Counted from the first letter of the stretch, positions 33,176 to 42,786 are shown. The stretch: 64,000 nucleotides of DNA from Nocardiopsis sp. JB363 (GCF_900143625.1 NZ_FRFF01000157.1:1-64000); one strand, 5' to 3'. Numbers and translations are program-made. The notes: a model not told the origin generated them from the sequence alone.

Positions 33176-34516
33176 TCATTCGGTCGGCGGGTGCGCGGAC
33201 CGGTTCGGGCTCAGTTGGATCTCGTCGATCCTGCGACCGTCCGCCTCGGTGACATGGGCGGTCCACCCGCCCAGGTCCACCCGGTCCCCCGGCCCGTCCG
33301 GGATGTGGCCGAGCAACACCAGCACCATGCCCGCCACCGTGACGTAGGCGCCCTCGGGGCGATCGGTGATCTCCACCCCCAGGTCCAGCAGTTCGTGCAC
33401 GGGGAAGGTGCCGGGCAGCCGGAACGCGCCCCCGGCCAACCTGTCGACCTCCGGCGGGTCCGGATCGGTCTCGTCGGTGATGTCCCCGACCAGTTCCTCC
33501 AGCAGGTCCTCCAAGGAGACGATGCCGCCGACCGCGCCGGTCTCGGCGATCACCATCGCCAACTGCTGGCGGCCCTCCGTCATCCGGCGCAGCGCCACCG
33601 TCAGCGACAGCGTGTCCGGCAGTTGGAGCACCTCCCGGGCCAGGTCGGCGACGTCCTCGTCCCGTCGCCCGATCAGGTCCGACCAGTGCACCACCCCGAC
33701 CACGTCGTCCATGTCACCGAACCGGACCACCGGTGCGCGCGAGTGGCCCCACTCGGCGAGCCGGGCCAGGGCCTCGTCCGCGCCGGCGCCCACCGACACG
33801 GTGTCCACGTCCCGGCGTGGCACCAGGACCTCGCGCAGACGGCGCTCCCGGAGTGCGAAGGCTCCGTCCAGGATCTGCCGCTGTTCCGGGGTGATGTCCC
33901 CGCGCGAGGTGATCATCTCGCGCAGTTCCTCCTCGGAGACGTCTTCGCGTTCGGCCTGCGGATCCCCACCGAACAGGCGCACCACCAGGTCCGTGGAAAC
34001 CCCCAACAGCCACACCACCGGCCGGGTCAGCGTGGCCAGCAGGTCCAGGGGGCGAGAGACCGCCAATGCCCAGCCCTCCGCCCGCTGCATGGCGATGCGC
34101 TTGGGCGCGAGTTCGCCCAGGACCAGCGTGATGAAGCTCAGCACCACGGTGACCAGCACGATCGCGACGGGGGAAGCGTAGCGGCCGAGGAAACCCAGGG
34201 GTTCCACCAGCGGCCGGGCCAGAGCGACGGCGGCGGTCGCGGAGGCGAGGAAACCCGCGAGCGTGATACCGATCTGGATGGTGGCGAGGAACCGGTTGGG
34301 GTCCCGGGCGAGCTTGGCGACGGTGCGCCCACCGGGGCCGCGCGTCTCCATGCGCCGGATCTGCCCCTCCCGAAGCGTCACCAGGGCGATCTCACTACCC
34401 GCGAACACGGCGTTCACCACGACCAAGACCAGCACGAGACCGATCTGGGCCCCGTAACCCTCCATCGGTGCTCCCGCGGTCGTCGTCTCGTCGGATTCGG
34501 GGTTCTTCCCCACCAT
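33176..34516 (-). CDS. CNNM/CorC-family membrane protein with CBS domains
   Basis: 446-residue HlyC/CorC (CNNM-like) protein. The N-terminal DUF21 domain has four helices within about 22-165, including VVNAVFAGSEIALVTL and VVLSFITLVLGELAPKRIA. Then come a CBS pair (about 210-335, starting near VPRRDVDTVSV) and a C-terminal CorC_HlyC domain (from about 350: PGTFPVHELLDLGVEI). The family is linked to divalent cation, mainly magnesium, export. The start at 34516 is assumed; an ATG at 34465 is possible. It is convergent with the methyltransferase pair, 10 bases away. Confidence 0.88.
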   Translation of the reverse strand: MVGKNPESDETTTAGAPMEGYGAQIGLVLVLVVVNAVFAGSEIALVTLREGQIRRMETRGPGGRTVAKLARDPNRFLATIQIGITLAGFLASATAAVALARPLVEPLGFLGRYASPVAIVLVTVVLSFITLVLGELAPKRIAMQRAEGWALAVSRPLDLLATLTRPVVWLLGVSTDLVVRLFGGDPQAEREDVSEEELREMITSRGDITPEQRQILDGAFALRERRLREVLVPRRDVDTVSVGAGADEALARLAEWGHSRAPVVRFGDMDDVVGVVHWSDLIGRRDEDVADLAREVLQLPDTLSLTVALRRMTEGRQQLAMVIAETGAVGGIVSLEDLLEELVGDITDETDPDPPEVDRLAGGAFRLPGTFPVHELLDLGVEITDRPEGAYVTVAGMVLVLLGHIPDGPGDRVDLGGWTAHVTEADGRRIDEIQLSPNRSAHPPTE

Positions 34517-34664
34517 CCCCCGCCATCACACGTACACCGCGAATACCGGGCGTTGGATGCCGGACACCAGGCGGCCGGGACTCCCTCCGAGAGCCATGGC
34601 ATGCTCTGGTCGTGACGATCAAGGCCGATCGTGCGCTCCTGGCCCACCCCATCCCCGAGGAACC

Positions 34665-36395
34665 ATGACCGTCGCCCTCCTCTCCCGCTATGTCTGGCTC
34701 ATCCTGCGAGCCTTGGCGGTGCTCACGTTCACGATCGTGTTGTGGCAGCGCACGCCGCTGCCGACACCGCCCCCGCCGGCGCTACCGCCGCCGGCACTAC
34801 TACCGGTGCTGCTACCCCCGCTCCTCGCCTTCGTCCTGTACTTCCTGCGGGCACCCGGCGACCCGCCCGGGCGACCCCGGTACCTGAACCCCTTCTGGGT
34901 GTTCCTCGCCGACCTGCTCGCGGCCCTGGTCCTGTTCATCTCGTTCACGCTCCTGTTCCCAGGACGCCCCTGGCAGCTGCTCGCCGCCCTCGCCGCCGCC
35001 CTCTTCGCGGCCTTCGCCCTCCGGTGGCGGGCCACCCCGGACCCCGTGCCCTATCCGCTTCCGCATGCCGACCCCCGCCGGCACCCGGCCGTAGCGGTGC
35101 CCGCCGTTCTCCTCACCTTGGCGATGCTCGCCGGGTCGGCCGCCACCGTGACCTGGCCTCCGTTGCGAGAACAGATCGCCTGCGGCGGCCTCGTCTCTTC
35201 TCCCGGTGACCCGCGCTGGTGGACGGCGGAAACGACCGAGGTCGCGTTGCCCGAGGAATTCCCCGAACCCTCCTGGCAGCGGGTCCTGGGAGCGGACGAT
35301 CTCCAGTCACGAGAGACGGTCGGCGCCTCGGACCGATCTCTCGTTCTGGCGGGCGGGAACGGGGTCGTGGCCCTGGCCACCGAGGACGGTGCCCCGCTGT
35401 GGCACCTGGACACCACCCATCTGAGGACCACCATGCTCCACGGCAACGGCGACTCCTTCAGCCCGGACGGGGTCGCTCACGTCGGCTCCACCGTCCTGGT
35501 CGAATACGAGTACCCGCGTTCCGGCAAGACGCGGGAACAACCCGGGCCGCTCGTGATGGCCTTCGACGACCTCACCGGTGAACAGGTGTGGTGTGGCTCC
35601 GGGATGCGTGAGGTGGTCACGGGGATCGGGTCCTCGGAGCACTTCGTGGCCTGGTCGGGGGACGAACCCACCCTGTTCGACTCGACCGACGGGTCGGTGG
35701 TCGCCACCCTGCGGGGCGGTCCGAGCGGACCCGTGGACTTCGAGGACGACGAGGCGCCCCGGACCCTGGTCGACGACGGCCGGGTGCTGTTGTGGGAGCG
35801 GGACCGTCTGTCCGCCTTCGACCTGGAGACCGGAGACGCGCTTTTCACGGTGGAGGACGTGGTCCCCGACCGCCCCGGGGACGGGCCGAGGAGCATCAAG
35901 GCGGTGATCGCTTCGGAGGACGTGACCGTCGTGGAGTTCGGCCGTGGCCGCCTGGACGGGGAGGGCGACGACGCGAACTACCTCGCCGCCTACGACCTCG
36001 ATGGCGAACCCCTGTGGGACTCCACCGGCGAAGGCGTCATGGAGGTGGGCGACCCGCTCGTCGGCGGCGAGCTCATGTACGACCAGGCCTCCACACGCGT
36101 GGGCTTCGACGAGCACGTCCTGACGCGGAGCGCACACGGCGAAAGCCTTCCGGTCCACGCGGTGAACCTACGGGAGGGAACGATCACCTGGTCGTCGGCG
36201 GACGAACCCTACGGGGACTGCACGTCTTCGGACGGAACGGTCCTGGGCGAGACCCTGTACCGGACGAACACCGTGATCACCTCGGAAGGTTGTTCTCCCC
36301 TGAGCACGCGCCTGGAAGAGGTGTTCGGTGTCCAGGACGCGATGGTCGCCTGGTCCGAACACCGGGACCGCCGGGTGCTGTCCTTCCTCCGCTGA
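34665..36395 (+). CDS. Membrane protein with PQQ/beta-propeller-like extracellular domain
   Basis: 576-residue protein. The N-terminal membrane part has about five helices in 165 residues, with a striking Pro-rich loop (PLPTPPPPALPPPALLPVLL). The remaining 400 residues are repeated beta blades with pairs such as VVALATEDGAPLWHLDT, LVMAFDDLTGEQVWC, LSAFDLETGDALFTV and LAAYDLDGEPLWD, the outer-strand pattern of PQQ-like propellers. It lacks a recognisable enzyme active site and may be a sensor or scaffold. ATG 34665 with GAGGA upstream is chosen. It is distantly similar in layout to the gene at 37565. It ends 3 bases from the convergent LigD-like gene. Confidence 0.7.
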   Translation: MTVALLSRYVWLILRALAVLTFTIVLWQRTPLPTPPPPALPPPALLPVLLPPLLAFVLYFLRAPGDPPGRPRYLNPFWVFLADLLAALVLFISFTLLFPGRPWQLLAALAAALFAAFALRWRATPDPVPYPLPHADPRRHPAVAVPAVLLTLAMLAGSAATVTWPPLREQIACGGLVSSPGDPRWWTAETTEVALPEEFPEPSWQRVLGADDLQSRETVGASDRSLVLAGGNGVVALATEDGAPLWHLDTTHLRTTMLHGNGDSFSPDGVAHVGSTVLVEYEYPRSGKTREQPGPLVMAFDDLTGEQVWCGSGMREVVTGIGSSEHFVAWSGDEPTLFDSTDGSVVATLRGGPSGPVDFEDDEAPRTLVDDGRVLLWERDRLSAFDLETGDALFTVEDVVPDRPGDGPRSIKAVIASEDVTVVEFGRGRLDGEGDDANYLAAYDLDGEPLWDSTGEGVMEVGDPLVGGELMYDQASTRVGFDEHVLTRSAHGESLPVHAVNLREGTITWSSADEPYGDCTSSDGTVLGETLYRTNTVITSEGCSPLSTRLEEVFGVQDAMVAWSEHRDRRVLSFLR

Positions 36396-36398
36396 GGC

Positions 36399-37313
36399 TC
36401 ATCGGCGCTCGGTGCGCGGCCGGGGGACGACCCCGCCCTCGCGCTCGTCCAACAGGCCCAAGGCTCTGCGCGGGGACCTGGCGTGTCTGCGCATCCCCGC
36501 GAACGGGCACTCCTCGCGGTCCAGGTCGATGGTGAATTCCTGGGAGGACGTGAGGCCGTCCAGTTCCTCCCAGGTGATCGGGGTGGCGACGGGAGCCCCC
36601 GGTCGGGCCCGCACGGTGTAGGGCGCCACGGCCAACTGCCCCTTCCCGTTGCGCAGGTAGTCGACGAACATGCGGCCGTGGCGGGCGGCCTTGCGCACCC
36701 GGGTGGTCCACTCGGCGGGTGCGCGGGCGGCCACCCGGTCGGCGACCGCCTTGGCCAGCGTCCTGACCTCGGAGTCGTCCACCTCCGGCCGCAGTGGGGA
36801 ATGAACGTGCAACCCTCGGGAACCGGTGGTCATCACGTAGGCGGCCAACCCCAGTTCGGACAGGACCTCGCGCACGCTCCAAGCGGCCTGCCTACAGGTG
36901 TCGAACGCCTCGGGACCCTCGCCCACCGGGTCGAGGTCGAGGACCATCCGGTCGGGCACACCCAGGCGCGGGGTGCGGGAGGACCAGCTGTGCAGGGTGA
37001 TGGCGGCCTGGTCGGCGCACCACACCAGCGCGGCGGCCTCCTGGCACTCCATCATGCGGCCGGAGGAGGTCCACACGGTGCGGATCCACCGGGGATGTGA
37101 AGGGTGCTGCACGAGGAAACCGGAACCGTCGACGCCCTCCGGGAAGCGTTCGAGCACGATGGGGCGACCCTTGATCTGCGGGAGCATGAGCGGCGCGATC
37201 CTGGCGTAGTAGTCGGCCAGGTCGGCCTTGGTGGCCCCATCGACTCCGAAGAGGGGCTTATCGGCGTTCTTGACCTCCACCTTGCGCCGTCCCGCACGCA
37301 CCGTCGTTCGCAT
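36399..37313 (-). CDS. Stand-alone LigD-type polymerase/primase domain (NHEJ)
   Basis: 304-residue archaeo-eukaryotic primase-type polymerase of the LigD PolDom family. Catalytic Asp pair D126/D128 lie in MVLDLDP; TTGSRGLHVHSPL (162-174) and FVDYLRN with the third Asp (about 218) are also present. The ligase and nuclease domains of full LigD are absent, which is common for split actinobacterial paralogues. It should add ribonucleotides or fill gaps at double-strand breaks. No ku or ligase gene is in the window. The last 30 residues are Arg-rich. The promoter region upstream (37314-37564) is AT-richer. Confidence 0.88.
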   Translation of the reverse strand: MRTTVRAGRRKVEVKNADKPLFGVDGATKADLADYYARIAPLMLPQIKGRPIVLERFPEGVDGSGFLVQHPSHPRWIRTVWTSSGRMMECQEAAALVWCADQAAITLHSWSSRTPRLGVPDRMVLDLDPVGEGPEAFDTCRQAAWSVREVLSELGLAAYVMTTGSRGLHVHSPLRPEVDDSEVRTLAKAVADRVAARAPAEWTTRVRKAARHGRMFVDYLRNGKGQLAVAPYTVRARPGAPVATPITWEELDGLTSSQEFTIDLDREECPFAGMRRHARSPRRALGLLDEREGGVVPRPRTERR

Positions 37314-37564
37314 CGCACCTGCCTCCCTCCGTACCGCCGTTCGCCGGATCTACCCGTGGCCCTACCCCGAAAACCACATAAAACATTTCATATCCGGCAA
37401 ATCACCTGGAGCAATCCCTCTTGGGCAGGAAACGAGTGCCCGATGCGTCGACCTCTACTTCCGGAATCCTCTGCCGGTTCCGGGCCATTGCGATAGGCCT
37501 ACCGGCACGGGGCGGGGCGGGGCGGTAAATTCGAGGCTCCCGCCCCCAGCACGGCAAGGACGTC

Positions 37565-38701
37565 ATGCCCCAGGCCCCCGAACGATCCCGCCGGTACCGC
37601 CCCCTGCTCTGGGCCACGGCCGGCGTGGGACTCGTCGTCGTCGCGGCGCTGACCGTACCGCTCTACCTGGGGTCCGGATTCACCTGCGCCGGGCTGAACG
37701 GCCATCGGGACGCCGGAGGCGGCCATCACGACGCCGGACCCGCGCCCGGCCCGGGGCACCCCTTCCTGGAACCGGGCGCCTGGGCCTTGGGCGACGACTC
37801 CCACCTGGCCGGCGGCTTCGACGACACCGTGGTCCTGTCGAACGAACACGGTCCTTCCGTGCGCGCCGCCGATGACGGCCGGGTGCTGTGGTGGGTCGAA
37901 ACCGACGGACGCACGGCCATCGCGGGTCAGGCCGAGGAGACCGTGCTGGTCGCGGCCGGGGATGTGCTGGCCGCTTTCGACGCGCGCTCCGGCGATCGGT
38001 CGTGGTGCCTGGACGGGCCCACCGACCCGGTCACCGACACCGGAGCGGGCGCTCGTCTCTTGGCCCGCGTCGACGACGCCTGGAAGCTACTCGACGCCTC
38101 GGACGGTTCGGTGGTCGCCGACCTGCCCGGCGACGCCGAGGCACACGTGCTGCTGTCCGATGGCCGGGTGAGCACGTGGACGGAGGAGGGTTTCAGCGGC
38201 CACGATTCCGACAGCGGCGAGCACCTCCATGAGGTCGCCGTGGAGGGGATCCAGGACCTGACGCACGTCGACGACAAGACCGTCGTCGACGTGGGCGGCG
38301 ACCTCGTGGCCTTCGATTCCGACGGCACGCGCGCCTGGCACCGACCGGAGTTCGGCCTCGGCGGTTGTGACACCCACGGTGCGGTGCGAGGGTTCGACGG
38401 TCTGTTCCTGGCCGTGGAGGATCCCGAGGGCAAGCCGGTCCCGGTGGCGCTGGCCGGTACGGACGGCGGCGAGGCCTGGCGTGACGGCCCCGAGGTCGAC
38501 CTTTGCGGGGTGGGCCAGGGCGTGGTCGGCGACCGGTTGTTCCTGAGCACCGGTTCGGTGGTGGCGCCCGAGGGGCCGGTCGCCCACCCGGAGCCGGCCG
38601 ACGTGGACCTGCGCTTGGAGTTCGCCCCCAACGGCGTCCTGTCCGGCACGGGCCCCACCCGCACTTTCCATCCCGCCCCCGACCCTGAGGAGGACCATTG
38701 A
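37565..38701 (+). CDS. Single-span beta-propeller-like protein coupled to an NB-ARC gene
   Basis: 378-residue protein with one N-terminal helix (about 12-36) and an extracellular region of repeated blades (SVRAADDGRVLWWVETDG, VLAAFDARSGDRSWC, LVAFDSDGTRAWH, ALAGTDGGEAWR), again PQQ-propeller-like. It resembles the C-terminal part of the protein at 34665. A His/Gly/Pro-rich linker follows the helix. The stop overlaps the TTG of the NB-ARC gene (TTGA), so the two are translationally coupled, and the propeller may sense a signal for the ATPase. That link is inference. Confidence 0.65.
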   Translation: MPQAPERSRRYRPLLWATAGVGLVVVAALTVPLYLGSGFTCAGLNGHRDAGGGHHDAGPAPGPGHPFLEPGAWALGDDSHLAGGFDDTVVLSNEHGPSVRAADDGRVLWWVETDGRTAIAGQAEETVLVAAGDVLAAFDARSGDRSWCLDGPTDPVTDTGAGARLLARVDDAWKLLDASDGSVVADLPGDAEAHVLLSDGRVSTWTEEGFSGHDSDSGEHLHEVAVEGIQDLTHVDDKTVVDVGGDLVAFDSDGTRAWHRPEFGLGGCDTHGAVRGFDGLFLAVEDPEGKPVPVALAGTDGGEAWRDGPEVDLCGVGQGVVGDRLFLSTGSVVAPEGPVAHPEPADVDLRLEFAPNGVLSGTGPTRTFHPAPDPEEDH

Positions 38702-40263
38702 CCGGAGACGACTTCGACCTCCGTGAGAGCCGAGCCGGCCGAGACGTGATCGGCAAGAAAGTGGTCAACCACTTCCACCGACGACCACGCCGCGCCCTCA
38801 ACACCCTGCCCGCTCCCCCGCCGGGATTCAGCGGCAGGGACAAGGAGTTTCGAACGCTCATGGAGGCGCTGGATCCGCGCGTTCCAGAACAAAACGTGGT
38901 ACACGGGATCACGGGAATGCCCGGGGTCGGCAAGACCGCTCTGGCTCTGGCTCTGAGCAACACGGCAATGGAGCGAAGATGGTTCGCGGGGGCACTCTTC
39001 ATCGACCTGGCCGGAATGAACTCCCAGCCGCTCTCGCCAGCACAGGCCTTGGCTTCTCTACTGCGACAGTTGGGCGTAGCAGAAGGGGGGATTCCCTCAG
39101 AGATAGCCGAGCGGAAATCGCTCTACCGACAAAAACTCGGTGAGGCAACTGCGAAATCCGATGGCTCTATCCTCATCGTGGCCGACAACGCCTCCACCAC
39201 TGCCCAGGTGGAAGCCATCACACCAGGAAATACTCATCGGCTGCTCTTCACTTCGCATCTCGCACTATTCACCCTGGCTGAGGACAGCTTCCACCTTCGT
39301 CCGCTCGCCCCCGAAGACTCCTTAGTGCTTCTGCATAAAGCTCTGGGAAGTCACGCACCTGAACGTTTGGTTGAAGAGCCCGAAGCCGCGCGAAGCATCA
39401 TAGCCAGCTGTGACGGACTTCCCCTGGCGCTTCGGATATGTGCCTCCCACTTGCGTGCGGACCGTGAGGGCTATCTCCACGTCTTCTCATCTCAGCTGGC
39501 TTCTTCCCGGCGCCTGGAGCTCTTGGACAGCGGGCAGCAGACCATCTCACACCGTTTCGGCCTGGTCGTTCGGTATCTCAGCCCCGAATCGAGTCGGTTG
39601 TGGACCCTTCTCAGCCAGACTCCAGGGGCAATGATTTCAACCGGAGCAGCAGCAGCCCTGTTGGGATCTTCGTTTGATCACACCCGTGCTCTGTTGCTGC
39701 GCCTCACTCACCTTCACTTGGTGGAGCAAAGGTTCCACGATCCAGACGGTTGGCGTGTGCACACTCTCCTGAAGACCTACGCCCAGGGTCACACTCCACG
39801 CTGGACACAAGACGCCGAGCATCGAGCTTCGGTTCATCGTATGCTCGACTACTACCTCGCGGTCACTGACAGCCGGCAGGGTTCCTGGGTAGGAGATGAA
39901 GGTGTTGAAACTCTCGCCGGAGCCGTGTTCCAGGCAGATGCGCTCGGCCACTCCCAAGCCGCTATCAACATCGCGCTACGTATCGCGGATTTCCTTTGGG
40001 TGACCGAAGAGGACCGGAAACTATGCCACTCCATCCTCACGGTCGCACTCAAGTACGCCACCAGCAGCAAGTCCTTGAGGCACCTCGCCCAGGTGTGGAA
40101 TCATCTGGGCACCAACAGGCAGGACTCCGATCGGTTCGACGATGCGGAATCGGCCTTTCAGAATTCGCTGGCACTGGCTCGGGTCGTGGATGAACCGATT
40201 CTGAAGGCATCCTGCCAGCTACGCTTGTCCCAGCTCCTACACAAAACCGGGCGGTGTCGGTAA
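38698..40263 (+). CDS. NB-ARC (STAND) ATPase, C-terminal repeats truncated
   Basis: 521-residue STAND NTPase. The short N-terminal segment (RESRAGRDVIGKKVVNHFHR) is the kind of tag seen before actinobacterial NB-ARC domains. Then come PGFSGRDKEF, the P-loop GMPGVGKTAL (73-82), the Walker B-like strand ILIVADNAS (about 156-164) and CDGLPLALRI. A winged-helix region and the start of TPR-like helices (SLRHLAQVWNHLG, DDAESAFQNSLALAR) follow, and the frame stops in LLHKTGR, where another TPR would begin. Codon use is clearly less GC-rich than in the neighbours from about 38850 on, which suggests acquisition. The start is TTG inside the upstream stop. Confidence 0.75.
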   Translation: MTGDDFDLRESRAGRDVIGKKVVNHFHRRPRRALNTLPAPPPGFSGRDKEFRTLMEALDPRVPEQNVVHGITGMPGVGKTALALALSNTAMERRWFAGALFIDLAGMNSQPLSPAQALASLLRQLGVAEGGIPSEIAERKSLYRQKLGEATAKSDGSILIVADNASTTAQVEAITPGNTHRLLFTSHLALFTLAEDSFHLRPLAPEDSLVLLHKALGSHAPERLVEEPEAARSIIASCDGLPLALRICASHLRADREGYLHVFSSQLASSRRLELLDSGQQTISHRFGLVVRYLSPESSRLWTLLSQTPGAMISTGAAAALLGSSFDHTRALLLRLTHLHLVEQRFHDPDGWRVHTLLKTYAQGHTPRWTQDAEHRASVHRMLDYYLAVTDSRQGSWVGDEGVETLAGAVFQADALGHSQAAINIALRIADFLWVTEEDRKLCHSILTVALKYATSSKSLRHLAQVWNHLGTNRQDSDRFDDAESAFQNSLALARVVDEPILKASCQLRLSQLLHKTGRCR

Positions 40264-40599
40264 CAACAGGTTCTCAGCCTCCAACAAGTTATGGGGATGA
40301 GCACCGAGCGCATCGGAACGCACATCACATGCACTTCCACCAAGATCCGGCTAAGCCAATACCCATCGAGACATCGAACCTCCCCGGAACCGGAACCACA
40401 GCCACCGGCTCCCTCACCAGACCAGGTACTGGCTTCCAAGCGCAGGCATGCACTCCAGACTTGGCTGTCACGTCTGCGGCGGAAGACCGCCGACAACAGT
40501 CGTGCCCAGGTAGTCCTCTCAAAGGGAGCTGTGGCTGAAAGACCGACGCCCGGGCGGGGTTTCCCGGCCGGGCGTCGGTTCGTACTCAAGCGCTGGGAA
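40264..40599. other. Lower-GC intergenic relic after NB-ARC gene, with etf terminator
   Basis: 336 bases between convergent genes. The first 270 have the lower GC of the NB-ARC gene and look like the remainder of the same acquired segment, but none of the three frames reads as TPR repeats. The last part is the etfBA terminator. No gene is called. Confidence 0.5.
40542..40579 (-). terminator. Terminator of etfBA
   Basis: A 12-bp perfect stem ACCGACGCCCGG / CCGGGCGTCGGT with a 14-base loop, followed on the minus strand by CTTTCAGCC, 20 bases past the etfA stop. Confidence 0.8.
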
Positions 40600-41544
40600 C
40601 TACTTGCGCTTGTTGATCTCCTCGGTGAGCTGCGGGGCGACCGTGTGCAGGTCACCCACGACACCGAAGTCGGCGAGCTCGAAGATCGGGGCCTCGGGGT
40701 CCTTGTTGACCGCCACGATGTTCTTCGAGGTCTGCATGCCCGCGCGGTGCTGGATCGCGCCGGAGATGCCCAGAGCCACGTACAGGTTCGGGCTGACCGT
40801 CTTACCGGTCTGGCCGACCTGGAACTGGTTCGGGTACCAGCCGGAGTCGACGACGGCGCGGGACGCGCCCACGGCCGCGCCGAGCGAGTCGGCCAGGCCC
40901 TCGACGACGCTGAAGTCGTCGGAACCCACGCCGCGACCGCCGGAGACCACGATGGCGGCCTCTTCCAGTTCGGGGCGCTCACCCTTGGCCTCGGCGACGC
41001 GCTCGACGACCTTGGCGGCCTTGGCGGCGTCGGAGATGTCGACCGAAACGGCCTCCTCGGCGGCGGCGCCGACGGCGGCCTCCGGGACGACGGAGTTCGG
41101 GCGGACCGCGATGACCGGCACACCGGTCGTGACGCGGGCGTGGGTGACGGTACCGCCACCGAAGATGCTGTGCTCGGTGACCAGCTCGGCGTTGACGTCG
41201 ACGACGTCGGTGAGCACACCGGAGCCCAGTTTCACGGCGGTGCGACCGGCGATCTCCTTGTTCTCGGCGGTGGCCGAGACGAGGATGGCGGCGGCGCCCT
41301 TGTCCTGAGCGAGCTTGGCGAGCAGCTCGGCCTTGGGGGCGACGACGTAGTCGTTCACCTCGGCCGGAGCCACGTACACCTTCTCGGCGCCGAACTCGGC
41401 CAGAGTGGCCTTGCCCGACTCCGCACCTTCGCCGACCCAGACCGCGGCGGGCTCGCCGATGCGGCGCGCGGCGGTGAGCAGCTCGGTGGTGACCTTCTTT
41501 ACCTGTCCGTCGACGTGGTCGACGAGGACGAGGACCTCAGCCAT
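40600..41544 (-). CDS. etfA: Electron transfer flavoprotein alpha subunit
   Basis: 314-residue EtfA. Domain I (about 1-185) has the Rossmann-like ETF fold. The C-terminal FAD domain carries the family signature: VVSGGRGVGS, LGAAVGASRAVVDSGW, QVGQTGKTVSPNLYVALGISGAIQH and AVNKDPEAPIFELADFGVVGDL. It forms a heterodimer with EtfB and passes electrons from acyl-CoA dehydrogenases towards the quinone pool. It is 33 bases downstream of etfB in one operon; AAGG lies before the ATG. Confidence 0.95.
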   Translation of the reverse strand: MAEVLVLVDHVDGQVKKVTTELLTAARRIGEPAAVWVGEGAESGKATLAEFGAEKVYVAPAEVNDYVVAPKAELLAKLAQDKGAAAILVSATAENKEIAGRTAVKLGSGVLTDVVDVNAELVTEHSIFGGGTVTHARVTTGVPVIAVRPNSVVPEAAVGAAAEEAVSVDISDAAKAAKVVERVAEAKGERPELEEAAIVVSGGRGVGSDDFSVVEGLADSLGAAVGASRAVVDSGWYPNQFQVGQTGKTVSPNLYVALGISGAIQHRAGMQTSKNIVAVNKDPEAPIFELADFGVVGDLHTVAPQLTEEINKRK

Positions 41545-41577
41545 AATCCTTGAACCTTCCCTGAGTCTCTCGTCTAC

Positions 41578-42357
41578 CTACACGAACTTCTTCTCGGCGA
41601 GGAAGTCGGCGGCCTTGACGCCACCGTCGCCCTCGTCCTTGACGATCGTGCCCGCGGCGCGCGGCGGCGCGGCGGCGAAGTCGACGGTCTCGGTGGTGGC
41701 GTTGGCCAGACCGACCTTGCCGGTGTCGATGCCCGCGTCGGCCGCGGACTTCTTGTCGACCGGCTTCTTCTTCGCCTGCATGATCAGTTTGAAGGACGGG
41801 TAACGGGGCTCGTTGATCTTCTCGACGACGGAGACGACCGCCGGGAGCTGAGCCTCGATCACGTCGTAGCCGTAGTCGGTCTGACGCTGGATCTTGATGG
41901 CGCCACCGTCGACGTCGACCTTGCCGGCCAGCGTGAGCTGGGGCAGGCCGAGGTACTCGGCGAGCGCGGCGCCGATGACACCGGTACGGGCGTCGGTGGA
42001 CTCCGAACCGAGCACGACCAGGTCGAACTCAAGGGTGCCCAGGGCCTGCGCGAGGGCGTAGGCGCTCTGGATGGCGTCGGAGCCGTGCAGCGCGTCGTCG
42101 TTGACGAAGACTGCCTTGTCGGCGCCCATGGACAGGGCCTTGCGGATCGAGTCCGTGGCCTGGTCCGGGCCCATCGTCAGGATGGTGACCTCGCCGCCGT
42201 GCTTCTCCTTGAGGAGGAGGGCCTCCTCGATGGCGTACTCGTCGAGCTCGTTGATGACTCCATCGGACGCTGCGCGATCGAGCGTCTTGTCGTCCGCGTT
42301 GAGCTTCCGTTCGGTCGCCGTGTCCGGGACCTGCTTGACCAAAACGACAATATTCAT
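41578..42357 (-). CDS. etfB: Electron transfer flavoprotein beta subunit
   Basis: 259-residue EtfB. It begins MNIVVLVKQVPDTATERKL and has LDEYAIEEALLLKEKHGGEV, AMP-site segments around VLGSESTDARTGVIG, and the VEKINEPRYPSFKLIMQAKKK recognition-loop region. The ATG at 42357 matches the family N-terminus; the longer frame from 42387 adds 10 unlikely residues. It is the first gene of etfBA. Confidence 0.95.
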   Translation of the reverse strand: MNIVVLVKQVPDTATERKLNADDKTLDRAASDGVINELDEYAIEEALLLKEKHGGEVTILTMGPDQATDSIRKALSMGADKAVFVNDDALHGSDAIQSAYALAQALGTLEFDLVVLGSESTDARTGVIGAALAEYLGLPQLTLAGKVDVDGGAIKIQRQTDYGYDVIEAQLPAVVSVVEKINEPRYPSFKLIMQAKKKPVDKKSAADAGIDTGKVGLANATTETVDFAAAPPRAAGTIVKDEGDGGVKAADFLAEKKFV

Positions 42358-42786
42358 GGCCGGTGGCCGACCTCCCTGCACTCCCATATCCGCCGTCTGG
42401 CGGGTGGGCGCTGGCGCGCCCCGATACTGCCAACAATGCCGAATGCCGTTCGATCATCCGACGGCGGGTCCCGTGTTCACGTCAACATCGGCCCGCTCAT
42501 GTGCTCATACACCAGATGTTACTGGCTAGTAGCTTGAAGGCCAACCCCTGGCCTCCGGGTTCGACTTAGGAAAGCCTGACCAAAGAGTGCCCGGAAGTCG
42601 CGATAACCCCTCCGGAACGCCGCCCACCAGGGACGACGATCGAAAGGGCGGTGGCTTCACCCTCCACTCTAGTGACCGGTCCCACTGTGCCGGCGGGCGC
42701 ACCACCGTCACAGTGCCGGTGTACCACCGGAAAAGGACGAACGCCCTCCCTCCCACCGGGAGGAAGGGCGCTGGTCACCGATCGGG
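42358..42786. promoter_or_regulatory. etfBA promoter region and kinase-gene terminator
   Basis: 429 bases between two same-strand genes. An AT-richer stretch near 42480-42540 (CTCATACACCAGATGTTACT) is the likely etfBA promoter on the minus strand. The right end holds the kinase-gene terminator. No credible gene is seen. Confidence 0.45.
42741..42771 (-). terminator. Terminator of the Ser/Thr kinase gene
   Basis: Imperfect stem ACGCCCTCCCTCCC / GGGAGGAAGGGCG with a short ACC loop, 16 bases past the kinase stop. Confidence 0.7.

Noticed and set aside
40264..40540. Frameshifted continuation of the NB-ARC protein
   Set aside because: I read all three forward frames after the stop; none continues TPR-like helices, so a single frameshift does not explain the truncation.
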